Shown here: positions 20,549 to 31,609 of the stretch, piece after piece
Numbering within the stretch: the first letter of the stretch is position 1
Layout: each line of letters starts with the position of its first letter
Assembly: GCA_902651635.1 (NCBI GenBank)
Contig: CACRSC010001917.1
Span: 87,218-151,217, forward strand
Direction of reading: 5' to 3'
Origin: Mastigamoeba balamuthi
Taxonomy: Eukaryota; Evosea; Mastigamoebida; Mastigamoebidae
DNA length: 64,000 nucleotides
Position numbers and translations under genes: made by a program
Notes under the pieces: generated by a model
Database searches by the model: none
What the model was told of the DNA's origin: nothing
The model's input: the letters and a program-made list of their open reading frames with translations, nothing else

Positions 20549-20634
20549 ACATACCGATTGGTCGGATATTCATATCCTGGTTTTGCCTGCGTTGAGTCAC
20601 CAGAATTTTTCGGAGCCCACTAACCAGAGCGAGA

Positions 20635-22093
20635 ATGATGCTGGTAGCCATCACAGTCCTCCTCCTATTGCGGGCGTCCTCAGCAAGGCCCCTCCACCCA
20701 GGCAAGCCTCCTCCGCCCTCACTAGTGACCGCACACCTACAACTCACACAGTCGTTGTCTTCCCCGGACTCGGCGGCTCTATGCTGGAGGCCCGTCTTGA
20801 CCTCGGCCCCGAAGAGAGGATACCCCACTTCTTCTGCCCCAGGAAGAGGTACCGCCATCACAACTGCGCACCCCTGAGCCCCCAGCAGTGACTGGCAACG
20901 CGTGTGGTTCTCCGCTGGCCAGCTTGCTCCAATGCAGAGGGATTGCCTCGCGCATGATCTGGCACTCAGATGGAACATCTCGCTGGGAGAATTCACTGAT
21001 GTACCGGGCATCAAAATCCAAGTACCAGAGTTCGGTGGGCAGAGCGACGTAACACGGAGCTAATCTTCTGCAAGGGAGTGTGTCAAGCTCTGAGTTCCTT
21101 GACCCTGACATGCCTTTTCGGTCGCTGACGAAGTATATGCACGACCTAGCCGAGTTTCTTAGGGTACAGAAACCTACCAACCGCAAAAATGTAGATCACA
21201 AATCTCCAGTCTGTTGGCTATGTCGACAACCAAACTCTTTTTGGGGCGTGCTATGACTGGAGAAAGCTGCCCACAACGGAGTGGCTTTCAGGTGTGAAGA
21301 ACTTGGTCGAGAGAGGTGAGTTCCCCAGAACCATCTCCTACTGAGTGCGGATAGCCTATCATGGAAACCGAGAAACTCCTGTCGTGCTGATAACTCACAG
21401 CATGGGCGGCTTGTATGCCACAATATTCCTCCAAACGCAGCCTGTGTGGTGGAAGAGAACACATATCAAATCCATGGTGCCTGCTCTACCCCCTGAGTTA
21501 TCCGCAGTTGACATCTTCTCCAGATATCAGTCAGTGCTCCCTGGGGTGGAGCTGTTCAAAGTCTCCTTATGGTCCTTAGTGGGACCACAATGGGACTGGT
21601 TGGCTTCGACCACGCCTATCTGAAGGCGCTGACATCCACGTTTCCAACAACCTATTTTCTGTTGCCGAATTCTGCGGCCTTTCGAAGTGACCCTCTCGTG
21701 CTCCTCGGGAGCCAGAACTACAGCGCAGAGAACTACGAAGAACTGTTCTGGGCAATCGGCTTCCCTTCTGGCGCCACAGTTGCAAGCAGAGGGCAGAGTC
21801 AGTTGAGGAACTTCGCACATCCTGGAGTGCCATTACACTGCATTGTGACAAGCGGGATACCCACCCCCCAGTTCCTCGCTCTTCCAGACACTTCAGGAGC
21901 ATCGATAATTCCTCCAACTCCAATAGTGCATTTCGGAGACGGCGACGGGACGGTAAACCTCGTATCACTCCTGTTTGCATGCAACCTCTGGAATGCCGAC
22001 AGCATCAAAACCTTCACTGGTGTCAATCACATGCAAGCTGTGCAAACGGAGAGAGTGCTGAAGTACATAATGACTCTGTTACATGAAGAGTGA
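20635..22093 (+). CDS. LCAT-like acyltransferase / phospholipase with signal peptide
   Basis: Alpha/beta hydrolase of the lecithin:cholesterol acyltransferase and lysosomal phospholipase A2 family. Seven exons: 20635-20675, 20726-20848, 20886-21034, 21075-21163, 21210-21315, 21346-21476, 21524-22093; 402 residues. The N-terminus MMLVAITVLLLLRA is a signal peptide. Family landmarks: VVFPGLGGSMLEARL, VPEFGS, LFGACYDWR, nucleophile THSMGG, SAPWGG, the Asp in GDGDGTVN and the His in GVNHMQ. All six introns are only 30-50 bp and A/T-rich; acceptors include TAG, AAG and GAG. The gene is less GC-rich than its neighbours. The first intron (20676-20725) was chosen because it restores frame; a 26-bp alternative also would. 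Confidence 0.85.
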
Positions 22094-22843
22094 TCCCACA
22101 AAGCTACTTCGTGGAACAGACCAAGCACAAGTCTTGAGGGCCAGTTTTCTCTGACCTTACATCACGATCGTGGTTGATATCTGAAAAAGGCATAGGGTGA
22201 CGGTGCAGCGGACTTATATCTTGACGCAACGTCCAGAAATGCTGTGCGGAACGCGGGAAAATGCACGAAGGTGCGGGGGTCCTTTCTCGCAGCGATTGCT
22301 TCCCTGAGAGCTGCCCGTCGCAGGATGGCATCTCCGGGGATTCTGCAGCTCCACAGTCCCAAGCCCTCTCGACAGCGAGCAGCCTACACAGCGTTCAGGC
22401 CCGCATGGACTTGCGACGGTTCGAGTGTAGACTCGCTGATTAGTCATCGCTGGGGCGAACGACCCCGAACGGGCGCGTGGCAGCCATGTGCATCGCCGCA
22501 GCAGCGCTCATCTGGTGAGCGAGTGTGGCCAGGAGAGCAAATCAATTGGTGTTGTGTGTATGAAAAATAGAACCACAGATGCAGCTGATTGATTTCCTGA
22601 TTCTGTGAGGGTGTGACTGAACTAAGGGAAAGAGAGCTTTGTTGAAATTGATGGCGACAATGAGGGTGAGAGGTGAGGAAAAGAGGGGTCCAGGAGAGAT
22701 GCACACGGGGGCTTGTGGTCTACACGTGCTGTTCTTCAATCGCTCTCAGAACACTTGAATCAAACTACACCGTGCGCACCCCTCATCGGTGTCTCAGAGG
22801 GCAGTGCGAGTCCGTCAGGCACAGGAAGGCAACAGACCACGGC
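22094..22843. other. Intergenic 750 bp, convergent 3' ends
   Basis: Between the ends of the LCAT-like gene (+) and the membrane protein gene (-). Moderately A/T-rich, with short frames only. No repeat or RNA gene recognised. Confidence 0.4.
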
Positions 22844-23450
22844 CTACTGGGGCGCGGAGGGGGCGGGGGTGTCCTCGGAGTCGGCCTCGGGGTTGTCCTG
22901 CAGCTCGGCGACCGCGCGCGAAAACGCCTCGTACTCGCTCTTCACCAGGCCCTCGTGCTTGACGGCCTCGTGCTGCGTCTCCTCGCACGTCTTGCTGCGG
23001 CGCTCCAAGCGCGCCTGCAGGCGCAAGACGAGTGACACGGAGCACATGACGCCGAGGGTGAGCAGCAGGGCCGCCGGGAGCTCGATCGAGTCAAAGTGCT
23101 TCTTGGTGGTGATGTAGGCGTCCATCAGCGACCCCCGCTTCTCGATCTTGGCGCTGGTTATGGCCTCGTAGCGGAAGATCGTCTTCGCCAGCTCGATCTG
23201 ACGCTCGCGGGTGTCCTTGCAGCACGCTGAGCACCCGTACCCGCACGCAGCCCCGGGGTGTCAGCGGGGTGCGGGAAAATGAAGGGAGCGGGGGAGAGCG
23301 GGGCGCACCGAGCGAAGTGCAAAGCCAGTAGTAGAGGTTCTCGATGAGCCCCGGCTCCGCGGGCTCCTCGATGTCCTCGGCGCAGCAGCAGGTGGCGAGG
23401 GCGAGGGCGCAGACGACGGCGACGGCGACGACGAGCTTCATGCTGGGCAT
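22844..23450 (-). CDS. Secretory-pathway single-pass membrane protein, unknown
   Basis: Two exons (23309-23450, 22844-23226; 82-bp intron) give 174 residues. MPSMKLVVAVAVVCALALATCCCAED is a clear signal peptide. A lumenal segment with Cys pairs (LCTSLACCK) follows, then IELPAALLLTLGVMCSVSLVL is one transmembrane helix near residue 105. The cytosolic tail is a charged helix, likely coiled coil (RLERRSKTCEETQHEAVKHE), ending in an acidic stretch. I cannot name the family. Translation could instead begin nine bases downstream at the second ATG. Confidence 0.6.
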
Positions 23451-24651
23451 CTCGGATGGCTTTGAGGGGGTTTTTGGAGGGGAATGGGAGGTAACTAAGC
23501 TCGATGGGGTTTGCTTATTTCTGGGGGCCAAGGCCTTCCCCTGAGGGCACTCTGCCCCCTCGGGTGACGTATCGGCAGAGCTGCCGCGGCCGATTTGTGT
23601 TCGCGGTTGTCGGTACTCACTGAGGCCCAAAATTAAGCGGCAAAGGCAATCAGTCCCTGTGAACCCCCCGGGGGCTCGGGAGAGCGGGACCCTGCGGGCG
23701 CAGGTGCTCAGCGGGCCGCAGTTTGCTGGAGAGACTCGCCCGCTCCTTGCCACGTCAGGTACAGCGAGTTCCACAGGTCGAGTCACCAAGATATTATCAT
23801 TCCCCCGCTCCCTTTCCCGCCGGAAAATCTAATTCCAAAAAGCCTGCCCTCAGATCAACTAATCGAAGACAGTAGTTTCAATCAGATTTGGTTGTCCGTG
23901 ACTCGAATCAACATTGCCGTGCAGGGGCGCAAGCCGCCGGTCCTCAGCGGGCGCTGGAGAGCATCGCTGCTGCTCGTGGGTCCTCGCTTCGGTTCCAGGT
24001 GTCACCTCTCAGGGGTCGTGCAATGAAGGCTGCGCGCTCAGTAAGGAACTGTGTTTCTGGCATTCTCTCGGGGAGGGGAACTATGCAATACACCTCTGGG
24101 TTTGGGAAAAGGGAGGAGTGCTAACAGGGAATGCCTGTGTGCTTCAGGCACTTCCCAATGTTGTAGCTATTTCAGCCAACCAACACTTGGCAGCGATTCC
24201 CGGAATCGCTTTACTGAAACAGCTAACACACAACCAGTGTGTGTAGCACCCCTGTGGCAGATAGCCACCGTGCCCCCTGAACCCGATCATATATTTAAAA
24301 AAAAATGAACGGGCTGGGTGTGGCGAAGGGAGGGCCGAAAGGCACAGTGTCGGTATAACCAACAAACTCAAAAGAGTCGTGCCTGACATCAGCACTCCCA
24401 ACCGCCTTCCCTCAGATATTGCCATCACACTGAACGTTCCTTCATGATGTAGCTCTGCGAGCAACTCACAAGGATCTGGCCGGTGGCAACACGCACGCCA
24501 CAGGCGCCTTGTCTTCTTGCTGTGGCACACACGCCACTGACGAACACGTAGGGCGACCACACGCGACCACCGGGCAGCACAGATGGGCCGGCCGTCCGAA
24601 CTAAAACGTCATCGTGACAGGGGGGGGGGGGGGGAGGGCTGCAATTGCTCG
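23451..24651. other. Gene-poor 1.2 kb
   Basis: Upstream of the membrane protein gene. Holds AAGATATTATC and GGAAAATCTAATTCC near 23790-23840, and a run of 14 G near 24628-24642. No exon recognised; short frames only. Confidence 0.35.
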
Positions 24652-25040
24652 CTATACAATTCTGGAGAGGGAGACGGTGCCGGCGATGAAGGTCTCGAGG
24701 CGCTCTCGCAGCGTGTGCACCGAGAGCACCGCCGCGCACCCCACGATGCCGACGTTGGCGCCAGCCTGCGCGGCCGACGCACTGCGCACCAACGCCGGCG
24801 TGACGCCCACGCTCTCGCAGTAGACGGCCCGCGCGCTGCCCGACGCGTAGCGCGACACGCCGTCGCGGAACACGCGCTTCTCGTCGTCGGACCACGCGTC
24901 CGTCACCGAGAGGAACCTCATGTCCTGCCTGCGCGCCTGCGCGATGATCGCCCTCAGCCTCCGCGTGGCCCTCTCGTCGTCCGAGACGGACCCCGACGAC
25001 CCAGAGGCCCCGCTGCTGTGCCCGCTGGGCTGCGACTGCT
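24652..25040 (-). CDS. Hypothetical protein, 5' end unresolved
   Basis: An open frame ends at 24652. From the ATG at 24921 it encodes 89 residues (MRFLSVTDAWSDDEKRVF, ASAAQAGANVGIVGCAAVL). Protein-like sequence continues in frame upstream to about 25040 (Ser/Gln-rich, then SVSDDERATRRLRAII), reaching an in-frame stop preceded by AG, so an upstream exon is likely but I could not find it. No family recognised. Codon use is GC-rich like neighbouring genes. A plus-strand signal-peptide-like frame at 25189 may be a separate divergent gene. Confidence 0.35.
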
Positions 25041-25888
25041 GTGACTGCTGCGGCTGGCTGGGCGCAGCCTGCGCCTACGAGGCGGCCTCGGCCTGGCACG
25101 AGCGGGTAAGGGACAAATGACAACACAGAGCACTTGGGCAACGCAGACGCAGGGTACACAGAGAAGAACAGGCGAACAAACACCCACGATGAACAAGCTG
25201 GCGCTCTTCGCGGTGGTGATCGCGCTGACCTCGCGCTGCCGCTCGCAGGAGGTCCGCGGCAACGTGTCAGCTGGGAGGCCGCCGACATGGCCAAGGAGGC
25301 GCGGAGGGCGCAGATGCAGCGCACGTGGGACCTCCTTCTGCTCAAGTCGCAGCACCGCGCAGAGTTGCGCAGGCTGAGGGAACTCAAGGCCGACCGTGAC
25401 GCCGGCACCAAGACGAACTGAGCTTTGCCGCGTACCGCGATGCCTGAACGGACATCGACTGCGAATGGGGTGACGAGGAGCCTGTTGAAGGGCAGAGAGC
25501 AACGGGCGATTCAGTGAGAGTCAACAAAGAGTAAACACGGTCACACTTCCAGTTTTTCCAGCGCACAGAAGTGTTCTGCATTTTTATGGATTTGATCGCT
25601 GAATCAGTGATATGGCTATAACTACAGCGGAGAAAGGGATGAGGGAAGCCCGCTGAGGCCAGCAACGGCTGAGGGAAGATCACGAGAAGGAAGGTGCACG
25701 TGGTGCCAGGACGCAGGCGCCAACGGAGGATCTCGATAGGCAATTTCGTGGCGCCAGTGGCCAAAATCGAATGGCGGTGCATAGCACCTTCTTTCTATCG
25801 GAATTGCTGGACTATGCATTTTGCACGAGCACGGGCGAATCAGACCCGGAAGATTCACATCGAGACATTCACACCTCGGACGAAAGTG
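25041..25888. other. Region with possible small plus-strand gene, otherwise non-coding
   Basis: A plus-strand start at 25189 (MNKLALFAVVIALTSRC) looks like a signal peptide, and a second frame (MAKEARRAQMQRTWDLLLLK, to 25421) looks like a charged helix. I could not join them with a good intron, so no gene is called. After 25430 the sequence is A/T-richer and unassigned. Confidence 0.3.
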
Positions 25889-26139
25889 ATGGACAGCGAA
25901 ATGCTCTCAATCTACAACAGGGTCATGGAGCACGCATTTGAGGATCGCCTTCAGAGCGACCTCCATGTACCCCAGCAGCTCCGAAAGAGCATGCAGATGG
26001 TGTGATCGACCGCCGCGTTCGTATTTCGTCTTCTGCACTAATTGGACCTTCGCAGGAGGGCGTTCTGATCGTCGGGCTCCCTCAACTATGCCCACTGGCC
26101 ACGCCACCAGCATGTGACGGACTCTCCAGCTCTCTATGA
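25889..26139 (+). CDS. Small paralogue A of a two-exon unknown gene
   Basis: Two exons (25889-25999 and 26056-26139) give 64 residues: MDSEMLSIYNRVMEHAFEDR, PQQLRKSMQM, then EGVLIVGLPQLCPLATPPA. The second copy 874 bp downstream keeps the same exon boundary after QM, the same donor position and the same GVLIVG(L/I)PQLCPLATPP exon, with changes that mostly preserve amino-acid class. That is evidence for a real coding pair. No family recognised. The second exon is hydrophobic and might be a membrane segment. Confidence 0.45.
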
Positions 26140-26762
26140 GCACACAGTCACCAGAAATGCAATGGTTCTTTCCGACGGCGATGCCGATAAGATAACTTTC
26201 TCGGGTGGAGTCACGACACTTTGTCAATGCGCTCCCGAGCATTCTGTCAGAGCCTGGTCGGACGAGCAATGGAAGGACACTGAGCGAGCCAGCATTCCTT
26301 GGTCACTCCAGGAACTGGATCGCTCTGCCACGGCGGAAGCGACACGCCTTAGGCACCCGACGGCCTGGAAGCAGAGAACGAGTAGCCAGCCACTGTGATT
26401 ACTCGATTGGCCTGTTCGGCCAGCACTCACCGACGGCAAGAACCGCCAGAGGTGTCCAAGATTCGGCGGTGACATCATTCGTAAGTGTGCCACCCAAGCT
26501 GCTCGAAATCACGCTGTGTCTGCGCCGCTGTGGTGACTCCACAACCACAGTGGAGAGCACCACGAGGACATCAGTGGCATCCAGGTTGAGGTATCGACCT
26601 GTTGAGGACAAAACAGGAACGAACACTGAAGGACACATTGGCTCAGCTCGAATGACTGTGTACTTGAGTACCACAGAATGCTGCGTTTGAGCACCGGGTG
26701 ATTTATGCAAATCTGGCACCCCCTCCGGATTCGCTTCATTATTACCACACCTTGGCCAACCG
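26140..26762. other. Inter-paralogue region with gene fragment
   Basis: Contains a fragment at about 26488-26535 (PPKLLEITLCLRRCGD) resembling the start of the SAM-like protein at 27875 (PPMLEITPFLRRCALED), so a decayed piece of that gene may lie here. The remainder is unassigned. Confidence 0.35.
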
Positions 26763-27048
26763 ATGGACATCGAAATGCTGTCAGTCTACAATAGAATCAT
26801 GGAGCACGCTTTCGAGGTCCGCCAGCAGAGAGACCTCCAAGTCCCCCAGCAACTCAGAAGGAGCCTGCAGATGGTAAAGACCGCAGCTTTCATATTCGGC
26901 ACTCTTACCACCGACACAGCAGGGCGTTCTCATAGTCGGGATCCCTCAGCTGTGCCCGTTGGCCACGCCACCAACACATGACAGACTCTCCGGCTCTCGC
27001 TGCAAAGCCATTAGCAGTGCAACGATTAATACCACCAAATCGAAATAG
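26763..27048 (+). CDS. Small paralogue B of a two-exon unknown gene
   Basis: Exons 26763-26873 and 26920-27048 give 79 residues, beginning MDIEMLSVYNRIMEHAFEVR and continuing QGVLIVGIPQLCPLATPPTH. It parallels paralogue A but has a longer C-terminal extension. The donor is GTAAAG; the acceptor is CAG, with a second CAG three bases on. Confidence 0.45.
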
Positions 27049-27874
27049 GCAACAGTGATTACAATATAATTCGGGCGGAATTGGGTATCTTCGTAGCCCA
27101 TCTTGGAGATGCAAAACACCCGCTTCCTCAGTGCTTTTGTTCGCTCTTAAAAAGCAGAGCAGCCGATGTATCCCAGAGCATCCTTGGTTCTATGCCTTGC
27201 CCCTCTGTGACGCGCGCGCAGAAGCCTGTCAGGCATGTCTGCACCCCAGCAGCAGAGTTCGACATGACGAAAACCCGCCCATGCCATTCGACTTTTGCCT
27301 TGTAGAGCTATTCCGAGCGCACTGGCACACACTGGAAACGAGAGTGGTATGCCATTCGCACTGTTTTCGCTCGCAGCATCGCAGGATAATCGACCCTCAA
27401 ATGCTCTTGAGGTAGAAGTAGTCCCGGGATCAGGGCGCACCTATCGGGACTCGTGTTTGTCGCCTTCCTCCGCCAAGCATCAGCTCTCCATTACTCATGC
27501 CATCAGGAACTGCAGCAATCCGGCCCAGGGGGTGGGGGGTTAGAAGCAATGCGGGCGGCAAGGATCCTGAGGGCCTCCTTGGGCACCACGAGGCCCTGCG
27601 GCCTGGAGATGCATTCCCTCTGCGCCACGCGCGCCGATAGGACAGCGGGGACACGACTGCTCACTGCTGCACGTGGAAGACAAGCTGATGAGATCACCGC
27701 CTTCGAGACCACAACTGTGAGCACCTCAAGCCGGTTTGATAAGCTCGAATGGCTTTCTCTACCCAGGGCCCGCCGTTTCGTGGCCAGAACCCGCTGACGA
27801 CCAGCCCCACGTGGCGGAGATTCTCCTGTGTGACTTCATATCCGTTCGTTTGCGTCCCCTCCGGCCACCCACCG
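27049..27874. other. Unassigned 0.8 kb upstream of SAM-like gene
   Basis: No convincing exon. A frame from 27749 (MAFSTQGPPFRGQNP) runs directly into the SAM-like gene and could be an N-terminal extension of 42 residues. Confidence 0.3.
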
Positions 27875-29021
27875 ATGCTCGAAATCACGCCGTTTCTCCG
27901 CCGCTGCGCCCTCGAGGACCTCTCGCCGCACCTCGTCCAGCACGGTTGCTGCTCCTTCCGCAGCCTGCTCTCTCTGACCGCCCAGTTTCGCACCGCCCTC
28001 TGCGTTTTTTCCACTGCATTTCCGTCCACACAAACTGCGGACCCGCCGCTCACACCCGCCCGCTCGTCCCAACGCCCACGCCCACGCCCGGCGCCTCCCC
28101 GCCCACCTCGCCCTCGGCCCGCGCGTGTGGTGAGCAGGCAGGTGGCGGAGCTGTGCGCGGGGCTGCCGCCGTACGACGCGCTGCGGCTGAGCTCAGCGGT
28201 GGGCGACCTGCAGGCCAAGGGCGTCGAGGCCACCCTGGCCTCCTCGGCCGCCCGCCGCCCGCCCGTGGCCGCGGGGGCCGCTGCGGTGACCACGGCGGCG
28301 CCTGCGGGAGCGGCCGGGGCGCTGCAGTTCGTGCAGAAGGGCGGGGGCGGCAGCGAGCGGCCCACTGAGCGCATGTCGCAGACACCGCAGGGGCCGCAGG
28401 GGCAGCAGCCACGCGACTTCAGCGCAGGCGCTCGTGCGTCTGCTGGGCCCCCCTGCCACCCGCCGTTCCCCTCGGCCCTGACGCCAGCGCCACGCGCCCC
28501 CGGGCAGCGCTGGAGGGGGCGGACAGGTACGTGCTGTGGGTGGACGACAAGGGAGGGCAGGAGAGGTTCCAGAAGGAGGTCAGGGACGTGCTGGCCAGCT
28601 CCCACAGCAAGAAGATCGGCGTCAGGGGTCCGGGGCTCTCTCCCCTAAGCGGGCCAGCTTGCCTCCCCCCAGTTGATCGTCCCTCTTGGCCGTGGCTGCA
28701 GTGTTTGCGACTGCGGGGGGCGTGGCGCAGTGGCTCAAGGACAACGGGGCCAAGCCGGGGGGCGGCAAGGCAAAGCTGCGCGTCGTCACGAACCGCTACC
28801 GAGCGGGGGACGGCGGCGACAGCGGGGCGGAGAGGACGGTGCTGGCGGTGAGGGCCGAGGCGCACGCGGACAGCGTGCCGATCGCCGTGTACTGCAGCGA
28901 CACGAGCAAGCCGGGCATCGCGGAGCTGGCCAAGAAGAAGCGCGTGTACATCATCACCGACCCCAAGCAGCTCTTCTACTTCGTCTCCAAGGGCAAGCCC
29001 AGGGAGCCCCACGCAAGCTGA
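27875..29021 (+). CDS. SAM-like domain plus receiver-like domain protein
   Basis: Four exons (27875-27984, 28138-28433, 28508-28627, 28702-29021; introns 153, 74 and 74 bp) give 281 residues. The N-terminus (MLEITPFLRRCALEDLSPHL, LLSLTAQQVAELC) resembles a SAM-type helical domain. An Ala/Pro/Gly-rich linker follows. The C-terminal ~150 residues start YVLWVDDKGG and continue VRVFATAGGVAQWL, LRVVTNRYR, VPIAVYCSDTSKPGI and KRVYIITDPKQL. This strand order resembles a response-regulator receiver fold, but the phosphoacceptor Asp position on strand 3 reads VVTN, so it would be a pseudo-receiver. Family naming is my inference from pattern. The start could be 27749. Confidence 0.6.
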
Positions 29022-29317
29022 CGAGGTTCCTCCTGGCTGGCGGCGAGTTCCGTGCGCAACTTTCTGGTGAAGAGGTTTTCGTGGCCTTGTGCAAGTGCAT
29101 CAGCACGCCAAACATCAGGGTTATGAGTCCTTGGCACCGAAACAGTCGCAACTCTCCTAGCCGTGTGGCATCCCATGTCCCCAGCCAACTCGGCATTGTC
29201 ATTCTACTTAAATGGCATGTCCTTCATTGACGGGGGGGGGAGGATATCAAGATACTATTCTCTGACGTGTAGATAGATACACAAATATCGTGCGTTTGAT
29301 TTCGGGCGCGCGCAGAC

Positions 29318-30182
29318 ATGGCTGCACTGCCCGTCTCGCTTCTGGCCCTCGTCGGGCCCGGCGCCACGATACCGCGCCACGAGGCAGAGCACTTGACCTG
29401 CGCAGAGGCAGCAGAGCAGTCTCCCCGTCGTGACCACCGCGCAGCAGAAGCAGCGCATCGCGCTCCTCAAGCCGGCGCTGCTCTTCGACACGTACGCTCT
29501 GCGGCGCGAGGACTGCACGTTCGTCACCAACGACCAGGTCGCCGCCGCCGCCCAGCAGACGCGCAACTACGAGGCGCTCGTGCACCAGATCGAGGTCAAC
29601 ACGGCTGCGATGCAGACCATGAAGGCCCGGATGGACCAGTTCCAGGAGGAGCTCGCCGCGGTCCACAAGACCAACGCCGCGCTCAGCGAGAGGAACGCCG
29701 CGCTCGACCAGAGGAACGCCGCGCTCGACTGCGAGCTCGGACGGGTCAAGACCTCCGTCGCCGCCCTGCACAGGGCTGTCGTGCACGGGGCGTGGGAGCT
29801 CTCGCACCACCTGCACGCCATCGAGGTCAGCGCACGGCGCGACCCGGGCGAGGGCAGCAGCGATAAGGACGAGGAGGCCCGCAGACAGAGGGACTTCGCG
29901 AGGCAGGTGGCCGAGAAGCTCGAGGCTCTGAGGACGCGCGTCGTCGAGAAGATGCCGCCCGCCACGCAGTCGCCGCGGTCGCCGTCGCCTGCGCTGACAC
30001 CGACGGGCGGCGAGCCGAGCGTCCACTGGTGCCGCAGGTGCCTCGCTCTGTCGACCGAGGTTGAGGCCGCCTCGGAGGGCAGCGGCAGGTGCGGCCGCTG
30101 CCTCCGCGCGTGGTACTGCTCCACGACCTGCCAGAAGGCTGACTGGTCGGTGCACAAGGCCGACTGCCAGCCAGACGGGTAG
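29318..30182 (+). CDS. Coiled-coil protein with C-terminal MYND zinc finger
   Basis: Two exons (29318-29350 and 29406-30182; 55-bp intron) give 269 residues. Residues ~60-130 are a probable coiled coil with a repeated (E/D)(R)NAAL unit. A Ser/Pro-rich linker precedes a MYND finger at ~215-265: CRRC, CGRC, YCSTTCQKADW, HKADC, with all Cys/His ligands present. MYND fingers bind proline-rich peptides, so a protein-interaction role is likely. A cluster of GGATATCAAGATAC and AAATATCG lies at 29240-29290, before the start. Its 3' half is duplicated at 31309-31609. Confidence 0.82.
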
Positions 30183-31307
30183 AGCTGAGCTGCGTTCATC
30201 ATCTTCCTCTGCCGCCGTAGTTTATTAAGGGTTCGCTCCGAAGTTCAATTGAATATGACTGGATTGGAGCTGCCCCACCGTGCCCCACTCGTCTGTAGTG
30301 TCTGAGGTCAAGGTGCCGGGATGCAAGCTCTTTCATTAGTGTGGTTGCGCGAGTGCCTTATCGCCTGCCATACAACTCAAAATGTGAGAGGGTAAGGTCG
30401 GGGTAAGAGTCCTAAAGGTAGCACCACGCCCAATTGTAGTAAAATAAGCAATTTGGTCATTGCTGTGACTTTGCACATAGAGCCCAGAATCATAAGCAAT
30501 GTTTATTCAGTGCTACTTCAGCGATTCAATCACTAATTTTGTGCTTAATTAAGAGCTCAAGAGCACTACATCACTAATAGCGATCTTCTCTCTTCTTACT
30601 TACTTCCTGTACTACGTTACATCCTCCCTTACATCTCCTTCCCCTTGCCCTTCTGCACACTTTCAACAACTATGTTTCTATCTTCTTCCCTCCCCTTTCC
30701 CTTCTCGGTTTCCCCCTTCCTTCTACTCACAAGTCTTCACATTAACTAACTACACATATGTTCCTCTTCTACTTTCCTTCCTGCACTTCACTCTGCTCCT
30801 TAACAAACACCATCCTACTTCCTTCCTTTCCCATCTCCTTTCGTTTCCTCCCATTTCCCTTTCTTTTACACACCAGGCTGATAATGATGGTGTGCAGTTC
30901 CTCTTTTGTTTCTGTCATTTCCAATTCCTCCTCTGTTCTGAAAGAAATACAAAAACACAAAGTTAATATATCTATAAGAAGAGAAGCATATAAAACAATG
31001 TGATTACAACTGAAAAAGAGAAAAATGTTTGTTTAATAAAATGTAAAGAATACAATAAATGACTAAACACAAATTAAATAAAAGACCATAAATACAAAAA
31101 ATAATACAAAGAGAATATAGTCAGTGGAAGATTAAATCTAAAGAAGATATTCAAAAAACACATAAATGATAAAAAGTAAAGCAAATAATAAAGAAATAAT
31201 AGGAAAATCTAAAAATAAAAATAACAAATAACAGAAATGTCATTTCGCAAAGTCGATTGAATTGGCCAAAGGCCAATTCAAAAGACTTAGTGAAATGACA
31301 TTGCTTT
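30183..31307. other. AT-rich non-coding block
   Basis: Sharp drop in GC right after the MYND gene. Pyrimidine-rich T/C tracts fill 30590-30900 and an A-rich stretch runs 30940-31230. No coding exon or element recognised. It ends in a hairpin next to an unresolved base. Confidence 0.6.
31236..31302. repeat. 32-bp inverted repeat (hairpin) beside an N
   Basis: Arms 31236-31267 and 31271-31302 match at 28 of 32 positions around a 3-base loop (AATTGGCC-AAA-GGCCAATT at the centre). It lies six bases before the N at 31308, so it could be a transposon end, a foldback or an assembly artefact. Confidence 0.85.
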
Positions 31308-31308
31308 N
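31308..31308. other. Unresolved base N (probable scaffold join 1)
   Basis: Single N between AT-rich hairpin sequence and an abruptly starting MYND gene fragment. The real gap length is unknown. Confidence 0.8.
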
Positions 31309-31609
31309 CAGACAGAGGGACTTCGCGAGGCAGGTGGCCGAGAAGCTCGAGGCTCTGAGGACGCGCGTCGTCGAGAAGATGCCGCCCGCCACGCAGTCGC
31401 CGCGGTCGCCGTCGCCTGCGCTGACACCGACGGGCGGCGAGCCGAGCGTCCACTGGTGCCGCAGGTGCCTCGCTCTGTCGACCGAGGTCGAGGCCGCCTC
31501 GGAGGGCAGGGGCAGGTGTGGCCGCTGCCTCCGTGCGTGGTACTGCTCCACGACCTGCCAGAAGGCCAACTGGTCAGTACACAAGGCCGACTGCCAGCCA
31601 GACGGGTAG
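31309..31609 (+). pseudogene. Partial duplicate of MYND gene 3' half
   Basis: Nearly identical to 29882-30182, covering the linker and the whole MYND finger, starting immediately after the N. The few differences include silent changes and a Gly-Ser to Gly-Arg change. The 5' half is absent from the window, so it may be a complete gene cut by the gap or a true fragment. Confidence 0.75.

Noticed and set aside
11051-23450. Functional operon-like grouping of the divergent gene pairs
   Set aside because: Paired genes have unrelated roles (TatD/helicase, ADP-ribosyltransferase/HD nucleotidase). Compact spacing is enough to explain them.
24628-24642. Run of G as a regulatory G-tract
   Set aside because: A single homopolymer run is prone to sequencing error and has no nearby supporting feature.
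25189-25421. Plus-strand gene with signal peptide
   Set aside because: The two plausible exons are in different frames and I found no GT-AG intron joining them in phase, so it is kept only as a note.
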